64,000 nt of DNA, taken from assembly GCA_002839375.1 (NCBI GenBank), contig PGXY01000007.1, positions 496,001 through 560,000 on the forward strand, given 5' to 3'. Positions 7,533 through 15,603 of this stretch are shown in pieces. The stretch's first letter is position 1; every line of letters starts with the position of its first letter. This stretch comes from Spirochaetae bacterium HGW-Spirochaetae-1. GTDB lineage: Bacteria; Spirochaetota; UBA4802; UBA5550. The translations under genes were made by a program, and so were the position numbers. The notes beneath the pieces are model-generated. The model did no database searches. It saw only the letters and a list, made by a program, of their open reading frames with translations, and was not told the origin of the DNA.

Positions 7533-8639
7533 ATGTCGGAAAATATTATAAGCTTCGACCTGTCTGAAGAACAGGTCATGATGAAGGAAACAATAAGCCA
7601 GCTGGTCAAGAACAACATACTGGATAATGCCCACAATATGGATGAAAACAAGGATTTGCCATCGGAATTTCTCCAGAAATTCTGGGGCCTGGGCATACCG
7701 GCATCGAACATTCCCGAGGCATACGGCGGATTCGGCATGGACTCATCACCATCCATGAACGCCATTGTCCTGGAAGAGCTGGCATGCGGCGACATGTCCT
7801 TTGCCATCGCGGCAACCCTTCCCCTCTTATTCGCCCTGACTGTATCGGAAATGGGAACGGAGGATCAGAAAAGTAAATATCTCCCTTCGTTTTGTTCAGA
7901 AAAATATTTCCCTGCCACAGCGGCAGTCAATGAAATGCGTTTCGGTTTCGATGCCTCTCGACCCGCCACAACAGCGGTGAAAAAAAATGGTTCTTATATC
8001 ATAAACGGCGGAAAATGTTTTGTACCGCTGGCGGATAGTGCTGAACTCATGCTCGTTGCCGCTTCCTGTGACAATAAAGCTGATCTCTTCATTGTCGAAA
8101 AAGACGCGCCGGGAGTAGCCGTCCAGGAACGGGAAAAAAACCTGGGACTTTATGCATTGGCCACCAATGAAGTTACATTCAAGGACTGCGAAATCCCCGC
8201 AGAAAACAGGCTCGGAGGCGATCAGGGATGCAACTTCAATCTCTTCCTGCAGAAATCACGGATCGCACTCTCGGCCATAGGCACGGGAATATCCCGGGCA
8301 TCTTATGAGTATGCGAAAAGCTACGCAAGGGAACGCAAGCAATTCGGGGAGCCCATAGCCAGCAGGCAGAGCATCGCTTTTATGATAGCCGAGATGGCGT
8401 ATGAAGTGGATGCCATGCGGCTTCTTACATGGAAAGCCGCTTCCGCCCTGGAAAACGGAAAAGACGCGCAGCGGGAATCCTATCTCGCCAAACTCTACGC
8501 CGGCGACATGACGATGAAAATTACCGACTACGGCGTCCAGATCCTGGGCGGGCACGGCTATGTCCGGGACCATCCCGTTGAACGCTATTACCGGAACGGC
8601 CGGGGGATAGCGATACTGGAAGGGATGGCCCTCGTTTAA
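7533..8639 (+). CDS. Acyl-CoA dehydrogenase, divergent type
   Basis: A 368-residue FAD-dependent acyl-CoA dehydrogenase. N-terminal helices, then IPEAYGGFGMDS, then the C-terminal domain with RERKQFGEPIASRQSIAFMI and QILGGHGYVRDHPVERYYRN. The usual flavin/substrate loop TEPGAGSD is replaced by NEMRFGFD. The protein ends at ILEGMALV directly after the catalytic-type glutamate, about 15 residues short of the usual C-terminus. The start follows CCGGAGG. A second, canonical dehydrogenase follows 23 bp downstream, so the two may have different substrates or form a hetero-oligomer. First gene of the TetR-controlled rightward operon. Confidence 0.9.
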   Translation: MSENIISFDLSEEQVMMKETISQLVKNNILDNAHNMDENKDLPSEFLQKFWGLGIPASNIPEAYGGFGMDSSPSMNAIVLEELACGDMSFAIAATLPLLFALTVSEMGTEDQKSKYLPSFCSEKYFPATAAVNEMRFGFDASRPATTAVKKNGSYIINGGKCFVPLADSAELMLVAASCDNKADLFIVEKDAPGVAVQEREKNLGLYALATNEVTFKDCEIPAENRLGGDQGCNFNLFLQKSRIALSAIGTGISRASYEYAKSYARERKQFGEPIASRQSIAFMIAEMAYEVDAMRLLTWKAASALENGKDAQRESYLAKLYAGDMTMKITDYGVQILGGHGYVRDHPVERYYRNGRGIAILEGMALV

Positions 8640-8662
8640 ATTATTCTTTCAGGAGAAAAACC

Positions 8663-9862
8663 ATGATTAATCTGGAAACACCCGACTATATCAATAACAT
8701 GCGCAGCAGCATGAACAATCTCGCAAAGGGAGTCCTTCGGCCCATCGCGAGAAAATATGATGAGAGCGAACACGCCTATCCCACGGAACTGGAAATGTTC
8801 CGCAACATCAAGGTGATGGGGCGTCCGAAAAAGAAGAAGGACGGAGAGCAGGCAAGCCCCGACAAGGGCAATGGCAAACCCAAGCGGGGCATGAACCTGG
8901 GAACCGTGGTAACTATCGAAGAAATGTGCTGGGGTGACGCAGGACTCCTTTTGTCCCTCCCCAACTCCGGCCTGGGCAACGCGGCCATAGCCGCCGTGGC
9001 CACGGACGAACAGCTTGAAAAATTCGGCGACAAATGGGCAGCCATGGCCATAACCGAACCCGGATCGGGATCCGATTCCGGCTCTATCACAACAACGGCA
9101 AAACTGGAAGGCGATGAATGGGTCCTCAACGGTGAAAAAATATTCGTCACCTGTGCAGACCGCTGCGATGTCGTGGTGGTATGGGCCACGGTGGACAAAA
9201 GTGCCGGAAAATCCGCCATTAAATCTTTCATAGTCGAGAAGGATCGCCCCGGATTCAAACTGGAACACCTGGAACACAAACTGGGAATCCGGTCCTCCGA
9301 CACAGGCACCTTTGTCCTTGACAACTGCAGAATACCGAAAGGCAACATTCTGGGCGATCCCGAGGTAAAAACAAGCACCGACGGATTCAAGGGCGTCATG
9401 AAGACCTTCGACAACACCAGGCCCATGGTGGCCTCCATGGCCGTCGGCATAGCCCGCGCCGCCCTGGACTTTACCAGGGAAAAACTTGAAGAAAACGGAT
9501 TCGTACTCGATTACAGTAAAAACCTCAATAACGTGAGCAGCATGGAAAAGGAATTCTACACCATGGAAGCGAACCTGGAAGCGATGCGGATGCTGACCTG
9601 GCGCGCGGCATGGATGGCGGACAATGAAAAATTCAACAACGTTGAAGCATCCATGGCCAAGGCCAAATCGGGAAGGTATGGCACGCTCATAACACAGAAG
9701 TGCTGTGAACTCCTGGGCCCCCTGGGCTTCTCTCAGCAGTACCTTGCCGAGAAGTGGATGAGGGACAGCAAGATAATGGACATCTTCGAAGGAACAGGTC
9801 AGATTCAGCATCTTATTATTGCACGCAACGTTCTGGAAATGTCCAGCAGCGAGCTAAAATAA
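8663..9862 (+). CDS. Acyl-CoA dehydrogenase, canonical type
   Basis: A 399-residue acyl-CoA dehydrogenase that forms trans-2-enoyl-CoA and passes electrons to ETF. The flavin loop AITEPGSGSDSGSITT is canonical. The catalytic glutamate region is MDIFEGTGQIQHLIIARNVL, complete to the C-terminus. The N-terminal domain carries a lysine-rich insertion (GRPKKKKDGEQ and following residues, about 25 long) before MNLGTVVTIEEMCWGDAG. Its start has AGGAG upstream. It lies directly behind the divergent dehydrogenase in the operon. No etfAB genes occur in the window, so the electron acceptor is encoded elsewhere. Confidence 0.93.
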   Translation: MINLETPDYINNMRSSMNNLAKGVLRPIARKYDESEHAYPTELEMFRNIKVMGRPKKKKDGEQASPDKGNGKPKRGMNLGTVVTIEEMCWGDAGLLLSLPNSGLGNAAIAAVATDEQLEKFGDKWAAMAITEPGSGSDSGSITTTAKLEGDEWVLNGEKIFVTCADRCDVVVVWATVDKSAGKSAIKSFIVEKDRPGFKLEHLEHKLGIRSSDTGTFVLDNCRIPKGNILGDPEVKTSTDGFKGVMKTFDNTRPMVASMAVGIARAALDFTREKLEENGFVLDYSKNLNNVSSMEKEFYTMEANLEAMRMLTWRAAWMADNEKFNNVEASMAKAKSGRYGTLITQKCCELLGPLGFSQQYLAEKWMRDSKIMDIFEGTGQIQHLIIARNVLEMSSSELK

Positions 9863-9922
9863 ATAGAGGCCTCTGCGGCCGCATTATCAGGGCAAAACTT
9901 TTAGAACTATAAGGAGTATACT

Positions 9923-11089
9923 ATGGACGTCAGTAACGTAAAAAAAATTGCCATTATCGGATCAGGGGCCATGGGTCACGGCATAGCACAGGTGTGCGCC
10001 ATGGCCGGTTACGAAGTGGTGATGAAAGACATCAAGCAGGAATTTCTTGACAATGCTGTAGTCAAGGTCAAAGAAAGTCTGCAGTTTCTCGTATCCAAAG
10101 GGAAAATGGCACAGGATCAGTTTGATACGATCACTACAAAGCTCTTGAAAACATCACTGGATACTAAAGAAGCAATCACCGGTGCCCAGATCATACTTGA
10201 AGCGGTTCCGGAGATTATGGACCTGAAGAAAAAGGTCTTTAAGGAGCTGTCAGATCTCGCTCCGGAAGATGTTATTCTGGTAACCAACACATCCACCATG
10301 AGCATCTCCGATATCGGGTCCGTTGTAAAAAACCAGGCCCGTTTCGCCGGTATGCATTTCTTCAATCCGGTAAACCGCATGAAACTGGTTGAACTGATCT
10401 ATGGCGACAAAACCGATCATGCCACCATTGATCTCCTTTTTGCCGTCTCGCAGAAAATAGACAAGATACCCATCAAGGTACTGAAAGACCGTCCGGGATT
10501 CATCGTGAACAGGATAAGCGCCCCCAACCAGGCTCTCCTGAGCGCCATACTCGATGAAGGTAAAGTGAAGCCGGAACAGGTTGACGGAAAAATGAAAAAA
10601 ATGGGAGTCAAAATGGCGCCCTTTGAAACGGCCGACTTTGTCGGTATAGATGTTTTCTGTCACACCCTGGAATATTATGAAAAAACCCTTTCACCGCAAT
10701 ACAAACCGGGCAAATTTCTCACCGGTCTTATAAAAGACAACAAGCTGGGGATGAAATCGGGCCAGGGAATTTATCAGTGGTCAAACGGAAAGGCCGCAAT
10801 TCCTGAAGGCGAAGATACAGATGAAATAACGCCCATCCACTTCATGGCGATCCAGGTCAATGAAGCTGTGAAGGTCTTCAAGGAAGGACTAGCCGAATCG
10901 GTTCAGGCCATCGATGACGGTGTGAAATTCGGCATGAATGCCTTTGCCGGCCCCTTTGCACTGGCTTCGGGCATGCCGCCCCAACAGCTTGCCGACGCCC
11001 TTAATTATCTTGTGGATCGCTTCAAGCTTGATTTATTTAAGCCGGAACCCGAGATAATCGACGGCTCTTTTAAAACTTTAGGCCGATAA
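9923..11089 (+). CDS. 3-hydroxyacyl-CoA dehydrogenase
   Basis: A 388-residue NAD-dependent enzyme oxidising 3-hydroxyacyl-CoA to 3-ketoacyl-CoA. The Rossmann motif is IAIIGSGAMGHGIAQVCAMAG. The catalytic histidine lies in GMHFFNPVNRMKLVELI, followed by DRPGFIVNRI. At about 280 residues the family minimum is complete; a second 3HCDH C-terminal domain follows (FMAIQVNEAVKVFKEGLAES to about 370), as in the dehydrogenase half of FadB proteins. Thus it looks like a FadB-type dehydrogenase separated from its hydratase, which is the next gene. Ribosome site AAGGAG. Confidence 0.93.
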   Translation: MDVSNVKKIAIIGSGAMGHGIAQVCAMAGYEVVMKDIKQEFLDNAVVKVKESLQFLVSKGKMAQDQFDTITTKLLKTSLDTKEAITGAQIILEAVPEIMDLKKKVFKELSDLAPEDVILVTNTSTMSISDIGSVVKNQARFAGMHFFNPVNRMKLVELIYGDKTDHATIDLLFAVSQKIDKIPIKVLKDRPGFIVNRISAPNQALLSAILDEGKVKPEQVDGKMKKMGVKMAPFETADFVGIDVFCHTLEYYEKTLSPQYKPGKFLTGLIKDNKLGMKSGQGIYQWSNGKAAIPEGEDTDEITPIHFMAIQVNEAVKVFKEGLAESVQAIDDGVKFGMNAFAGPFALASGMPPQQLADALNYLVDRFKLDLFKPEPEIIDGSFKTLGR

Positions 11090-11100
11090 GGAGGGACGAT

Positions 11101-11871
11101 ATGTCCGACGCAATACTTTTCGAACAAAAGGACAACATCGGAATTATAACGATAAACAAGCCCAAGGCGAACCAGTTGAGCCATGAGGTCTTTGAGGGAA
11201 TACGCCGACGCCTGGACGGCCTTGAACTGGACAAGAGTGTCCGCGTAGTAATCATAACCGGGACAGGTGACAAGAGTTTCTGTGCCGGTGCGGACCTCTC
11301 CAGCGGTTTCGGCGATTATAACGCCGTGGATTTTCTGAAGCGGGGACAGGACGTATGGAATAAGGTAGAAGATTTTTCAAAACCGATAATTGCCGCAATG
11401 AACGGACATGCCCTGGGCGGCGGTCTTGAGCTGGCAATGGCCTGTCACTTCAGATTTATGAAAAAAGGCGCGCGCGCGGGTCTTACCGAGACCAACCTGG
11501 GCATCATGCCCGGGTACGGCGGTACGCTCAGACTGCCGCGCCTTGTGGGACGGCCAAAGGCTATAGAGATGATGCTTCTTGGAAAACAAATAGAAGCGGA
11601 AGAGGCCCTGGCTATCGGGCTCGTCAACCGGATCTGTGAAGAGGGAAAACTCATGGAAGAATGCATTGAGTTTGCCACGGAACTGGCGGGGCGTCCTCCC
11701 CTGTCGGTTAAGGCTATTCTTAAAACGCTTTCTTTGAGCGCCTCGGTGTCACCTGAGCAGCAACTCAAGATTGAACGCGAGGAACTGGCACGTCTCTTTA
11801 CAACCAAAGACATGCAGGAGGGAATGACCTCCTTTTTCCAAAAACGAAAACCCGAATTCAAGGGAGAATAA
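11101..11871 (+). CDS. Enoyl-CoA hydratase
   Basis: A 256-residue crotonase-fold enzyme adding water to trans-2-enoyl-CoA. The oxyanion-hole region is NGHALGGGLELAMACHFRF, and the second catalytic glutamate lies in LTETNLGIMPGYGGTLRL. Both catalytic glutamates are present, supporting hydratase rather than isomerase activity. It is separated from the dehydrogenase gene by 11 bp that contain AAGGAGGG, so the two are co-translated. Last gene of the rightward beta-oxidation operon. Confidence 0.93.
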   Translation: MSDAILFEQKDNIGIITINKPKANQLSHEVFEGIRRRLDGLELDKSVRVVIITGTGDKSFCAGADLSSGFGDYNAVDFLKRGQDVWNKVEDFSKPIIAAMNGHALGGGLELAMACHFRFMKKGARAGLTETNLGIMPGYGGTLRLPRLVGRPKAIEMMLLGKQIEAEEALAIGLVNRICEEGKLMEECIEFATELAGRPPLSVKAILKTLSLSASVSPEQQLKIEREELARLFTTKDMQEGMTSFFQKRKPEFKGE

Positions 11872-11883
11872 CAGGCTGATAAC

Positions 11884-12007
11884 AGCCCGCAGGTCAGAAA
11901 ATTTTTTAGCTGTATCATATTCTATGAATGATTTTGCGACCCTGATAATGTGCATAATCACTTTTCCCCTTCTACATGATGCACTATGGACCTGCGGGCT
12001 TTTTTTA
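11884..12007 (+). terminator. Long-range stem with T tract after the beta-oxidation operon
   Basis: AGCCCGCAGGTC at 11884-11895 is perfectly complementary to GACCTGCGGGCT at 11989-12000, which is followed by seven T. The right end is a plausible terminator half, but the loop is 93 nt, much longer than usual. The loop may fold on its own or form a regulated or processed RNA. The stretch holds no gene. Confidence 0.55.
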
Positions 12008-12025
12008 ATGAATCCAGGAGTTACT

Positions 12026-12397
12026 ATGAAATTTTCAATACTTCTGTATCTCTTTTATCTGCTTTTAAAAACCTTCTCATTTTTTTCCCCGTCATTTAAA
12101 AAACGGTTGCGCGAAAAAAATATTACGCTCCTCATAACAACGGAAAATCGTTCACGGAAGCGCTATTATATTATAGAAAATGGTCTGGTGCGTTCCGGGA
12201 AAAAAATTGTTTCTCATCCTGACATGTCACTCATCTGGAAGGACCACGAGACGGGATATGCATACATGCGATGCAGAAGCATAATGGCCTTCATGATGGC
12301 CATGAGAGAAAACAGCCTGAGACTCGAGGGGAAACCCCTCCCTTCACTCTGGTTCATGGGAATCATGGGTGAAATGGCTTCTCATTTAAAAAAATAA
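12026..12397 (+). CDS. Small membrane-anchored SCP2-like protein
   Basis: A 123-residue protein with one N-terminal hydrophobic helix (KFSILLYLFYLLLKTFSFF), then a small domain. The pattern ITTENRSRKRYYIIENGLV, then DMSLIWKDHETGYAYM, then SLRLEGKPLPSLWFMGIM resembles the C-terminal half of SCP2-like lipid-transfer domains, where a loaded-lipid loop is followed by a WFM helix. The assignment is by pattern only. ATG 12026 follows AGGAG; an upstream in-frame ATG at 11924 lies inside the terminator structure and is rejected. It is followed 18 bp later by the AraC-type regulator. Confidence 0.55.
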   Translation: MKFSILLYLFYLLLKTFSFFSPSFKKRLREKNITLLITTENRSRKRYYIIENGLVRSGKKIVSHPDMSLIWKDHETGYAYMRCRSIMAFMMAMRENSLRLEGKPLPSLWFMGIMGEMASHLKK

Positions 12398-12415
12398 TAC
12401 GGGGATATCCGTTTT

Positions 12416-13519
12416 ATGTTTCTTTCAGTCGCCAACAACATCATATTGTTTGCCGCTTCACTGTCCCTCCTGACATCCGTGGGCCAGCTGTTTATGCGGG
12501 AAAGAAGAGAAGAGAATGAAAACCTTTTTTTCCTCTTCTTCGTTCTGGGCGTCATTCTCATTCAATCCCACTCCATTATTACAGGGATAATGTACGAATA
12601 TCCCGCGCTCTTCTTTCTGAATATGACCTTCATGTCGCTACTGGGCCCCATCCTTTTCAGGGCCTATTACTACGTGATTTTTCCCGTGACATCGTTTCGA
12701 TTCAGGCACAGCCTGATCTTTTTCCCTTCCCTGGCAGTCCTTGCCGTCGATCTCCACTATCTTTTCCTGCCGGGAATGGAAAAGACCGCCATACTCCGGC
12801 ATGTCCTCCAGGGATCGGCAACAGTCGCCTCGCGGGTATACCAATTCACTTACCTGCTATCATTGCTGGAAGCCGCTCTGCTTCATTTATATCTGCTCAC
12901 GGTTTTAATCAGGGAGATGCGGGATAACCGGTACGGACGTATCCTCCTCATCGACATCACCTATACGGTGCTCTCTCTTGCTACATTTTCCCTTGCCTGC
13001 ACCGGCATACTTCTGGGCTCCGTGCCCCTCATCCGTACGGGAAGTCTCATGGCCGCAACCCTCCTCATCGGCGCGTACCTGGTGGGATTCCGCTTTCCCC
13101 AGTTTCTCCACCTCTTTTTCGTGAGCGCCATGACGGGCAAACGAAACCGGTCGCTGACTTCAGGCATCGAGATCGACCGGGTTCTGGAACAGCTCATGAA
13201 AACCATGGAGGAGGAAAAGCTTTACCGCGAAGAGGATTTATCCCTGCAATACCTGGCCGACGAACTGTCCATAACACCCCACCAGCTTTCCCATATCATC
13301 AACGAAAGTTTCAATATGAATTTCAACAACTTCATAAACCGCTTTCGTGTCGATGAAGTGCGTCACCACCTGCTGGCAACGCCAAGACGTTCCATTCTTT
13401 CTATTGCCCATGAAGTGGGCTTTAACTCCAAGTCGGCTTTTTATGCCGCCTTCACCCATTTTACCGGAAAAACCCCCACACAATTCCGCAAAGAAAAACA
13501 GTCCGGACGGTTAAATTAA
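12416..13519 (+). CDS. AraC-family regulator with 7TM-type membrane domain
   Basis: A 367-residue protein. About residues 5-240 form a polytopic membrane domain with six or seven hydrophobic segments (for example NIILFAASLSLLTSVGQLF and SLMAATLLIGAYLVGF). Residues about 270-365 form an AraC DNA-binding domain: LQYLADELSITPHQLSHIIN as first HTH, ILSIAHEVGFNSKSAFYAAF as second, ending FTGKTPTQFRKE. This membrane-tethered AraC layout is common in spirochaetes such as Leptospira. It stands directly before the aldehyde oxidoreductase cluster and is the natural candidate regulator for it, perhaps sensing a membrane-soluble compound; this is inference. Confidence 0.88.
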   Translation: MFLSVANNIILFAASLSLLTSVGQLFMRERREENENLFFLFFVLGVILIQSHSIITGIMYEYPALFFLNMTFMSLLGPILFRAYYYVIFPVTSFRFRHSLIFFPSLAVLAVDLHYLFLPGMEKTAILRHVLQGSATVASRVYQFTYLLSLLEAALLHLYLLTVLIREMRDNRYGRILLIDITYTVLSLATFSLACTGILLGSVPLIRTGSLMAATLLIGAYLVGFRFPQFLHLFFVSAMTGKRNRSLTSGIEIDRVLEQLMKTMEEEKLYREEDLSLQYLADELSITPHQLSHIINESFNMNFNNFINRFRVDEVRHHLLATPRRSILSIAHEVGFNSKSAFYAAFTHFTGKTPTQFRKEKQSGRLN

Positions 13520-13658
13520 TTTGTCCTGAATTATAATTCGGGGCGACAAGACCGAAAATATCGTCCTATCCTGTCTCATGTTACCGGATACCTCTCCCCT
13601 TTCAACACGGAGAGCACCTGCCACTGGCACAAAAACATAGAGAAAACAGGAGTTTACC

Positions 13659-15533
13659 ATGCAGGAGATTACAGGCACCAGCAATAAGATTCTTGAAGTT
13701 GATCTCACCATGCAGACATTCACCGTTGCCGATATCAGCGATAAAGACCGCCGCATGTACCTGGGCGGCAAGGGCATAGGCCTCAAACTGCTCTATGACC
13801 GGCTTCAGCCCGGCATTGATCCCCTGGGCGAGGATAATATATTCATACTCGCCATGGGCGTATTCATGGGCACGGGAGTGCCCTGCTCCGGCCGGTTCGA
13901 GGCCATTACCAAGTCACCCCTCACGGGTACCATGGTGACCGCGTCATGCGGAGGCCCCTTCGGTATGGCGCTCAAGACATCGGGATGGGACGCCATGGTG
14001 ATCCGGGGGAAAGCCAGGAACCCCGTTTATCTTGCCGTGGATTCAAAGGGTGTCCGGTTTAAACCAGCCGGGAGCATCTGGGGGAAAAACACTGAAAAGG
14101 CCGAAGAGCACCTGCTGAAAGAAGGATCGGGGGCCATGGTCATAGGCCAGGCCGGCGAAAATCTGGTGCGCTATGCCAACATCCGTTCCGGTCACCGTTT
14201 CCTGGGAAGAGGCGGCATGGGCGCGGTCCTGGGGTCCAAGAACCTCAAGGGCATCGTGGCCGCGGGAAAGGAATTTAAAATGGCCCCGGTCAATGTAAAA
14301 AAGTTCGAGAAATTAAACAGGCAGTTTCTGAAATACATCAACCAGAACGCCATAACGGCCGGTTCCTTTCGTTCCTACGGAACTAATGCCAACCTTAACC
14401 TGTCCAACGCGGCGGGGATATTACCGGTGAGAAATTTCACCGGCGGCACACACGGCTCGGCTTACAAGATTTCCGGCGAGGCCATGGCCGAAAATTTTAA
14501 CACAAAGTTCGATACCTGCAAGCCCTGTTCCATTCTCTGCGGCCACAAGGGAACCATCGAAGGAGAAGAACGCCACATTCCCGAATACGAAACCATCACA
14601 CTCCTGGGCTCAAACCTGGAAATTTTCGATCCCGTACTCATCTCACGTTGGAACGAACTATGCTCGGAGTACGGCATGGATACCATATCCACGGGCGGCA
14701 CCCTGGCATGGGCCATGGAGGCCACGGAAAAAGGCCTCATTAAAACCGGCCTGAAATTCGGAAATCCCGACGGCGTATCGGAGATGATAAAAGATATCGC
14801 ACTGCGAAGAGGTATCGGCAGGGACCTGGCCCTGGGTTCGGCCCTGGCCTCAAAAAAATACGGGGGTGAGGATTTTGCCATGCATGTCAAGGGCATGGAA
14901 CTGCCGGGCTATGACCCCAGGGGATGTTTCGGTCAGGGGCTGTCCTATGCCACGGCAAATCGCGGCGGGTGCCATTTATCCTCATACGTTCTGTCCCTGG
15001 AAGCCTTCCTGGGAATGGCCGATCCCCATGCCCTGCGATGGAAACCCTTCATGGTTAAATTCCTCGAGAACACCTTCGCCGCCGTGAACTCGCTCCATAT
15101 TTGCCAGTTTACGGCATTCGCGGTATTCCTTGAACCGCCTCTCATCAAGGCAACACCCACTTTTCTTATAAAAATACTGAACCAGAATATTTCCCTGCTG
15201 GCCCTGAACCTCATGGATGTAAGCCTCTGGCCCGAACTCTGGCATGCTATTCTGGGCAAGCGATACATACCCTACCTGAGTATGCTGAAGTTCAGCAAAG
15301 CCGGTGAACGGGTCCACGTTCTCGAGCGTTACATGAATACCCGCGAGGGAATATCCAGAAAGGATGACACCCTCCCCCGCCGTTTGCTTACCGAGGGAAG
15401 GAAATGCGATGCCGGAGAGAAGACCGTGCCGCTTGAGCCCATGCTGAAAAAATATTACCGTCTGAGGGGATATGATGCCAACGGCATTCCGAAAAAACGT
15501 ACCCTCCGCCGTCTCGGCATTACCGTGCAGTAA
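13659..15533 (+). CDS. Aldehyde:ferredoxin oxidoreductase, tungstopterin type
   Basis: A 624-residue AOR-family enzyme that oxidises aldehydes to acids with ferredoxin, or reduces acids in reverse. The N-terminal domain shows YLGGKGIGLKLLYDRL and SGRFEAITKSPLTGT. The [4Fe-4S] ligands are C287, C290 and C294 in CKPCSILCGHKG plus C482 in NSLHICQF, all retained. A cofactor-binding EYGMDTISTGG motif lies near 338-347. Length matches the family (about 605-630). The start follows AGGAG. Two iron-ADH-type genes follow, suggesting an acid-aldehyde-alcohol route. The tungsten cofactor is inferred from the family. Confidence 0.92.
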   Translation: MQEITGTSNKILEVDLTMQTFTVADISDKDRRMYLGGKGIGLKLLYDRLQPGIDPLGEDNIFILAMGVFMGTGVPCSGRFEAITKSPLTGTMVTASCGGPFGMALKTSGWDAMVIRGKARNPVYLAVDSKGVRFKPAGSIWGKNTEKAEEHLLKEGSGAMVIGQAGENLVRYANIRSGHRFLGRGGMGAVLGSKNLKGIVAAGKEFKMAPVNVKKFEKLNRQFLKYINQNAITAGSFRSYGTNANLNLSNAAGILPVRNFTGGTHGSAYKISGEAMAENFNTKFDTCKPCSILCGHKGTIEGEERHIPEYETITLLGSNLEIFDPVLISRWNELCSEYGMDTISTGGTLAWAMEATEKGLIKTGLKFGNPDGVSEMIKDIALRRGIGRDLALGSALASKKYGGEDFAMHVKGMELPGYDPRGCFGQGLSYATANRGGCHLSSYVLSLEAFLGMADPHALRWKPFMVKFLENTFAAVNSLHICQFTAFAVFLEPPLIKATPTFLIKILNQNISLLALNLMDVSLWPELWHAILGKRYIPYLSMLKFSKAGERVHVLERYMNTREGISRKDDTLPRRLLTEGRKCDAGEKTVPLEPMLKKYYRLRGYDANGIPKKRTLRRLGITVQ

Positions 15534-15603
15534 AATGACATCTTTCCTCGTCGATATCGACGGGGAAATGAACAGCATATTGTGACTTTCATACAGGAGA
15601 AGG

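Noticed and set aside
8636-9811. 391-codon open frame opposite the second acyl-CoA dehydrogenase
   Set aside because: It has no recognisable motif or ribosome site and mirrors the codon bias of the real gene on the plus strand.
11924-12025. 34-codon N-terminal extension of the small SCP2-like protein
   Set aside because: It lies inside the 12-bp stem-loop and lacks a ribosome site; ATG 12026 has AGGAG.
12220-12229. TGACATGTCA, core of the TetR palindrome
   Set aside because: Only the inner 10 bp match and it lies within a coding region, far from a start.
14982-15578. 198-codon minus frame opposite the aldehyde oxidoreductase
   Set aside because: Shadow of the AOR gene, no ribosome site, no conserved pattern.
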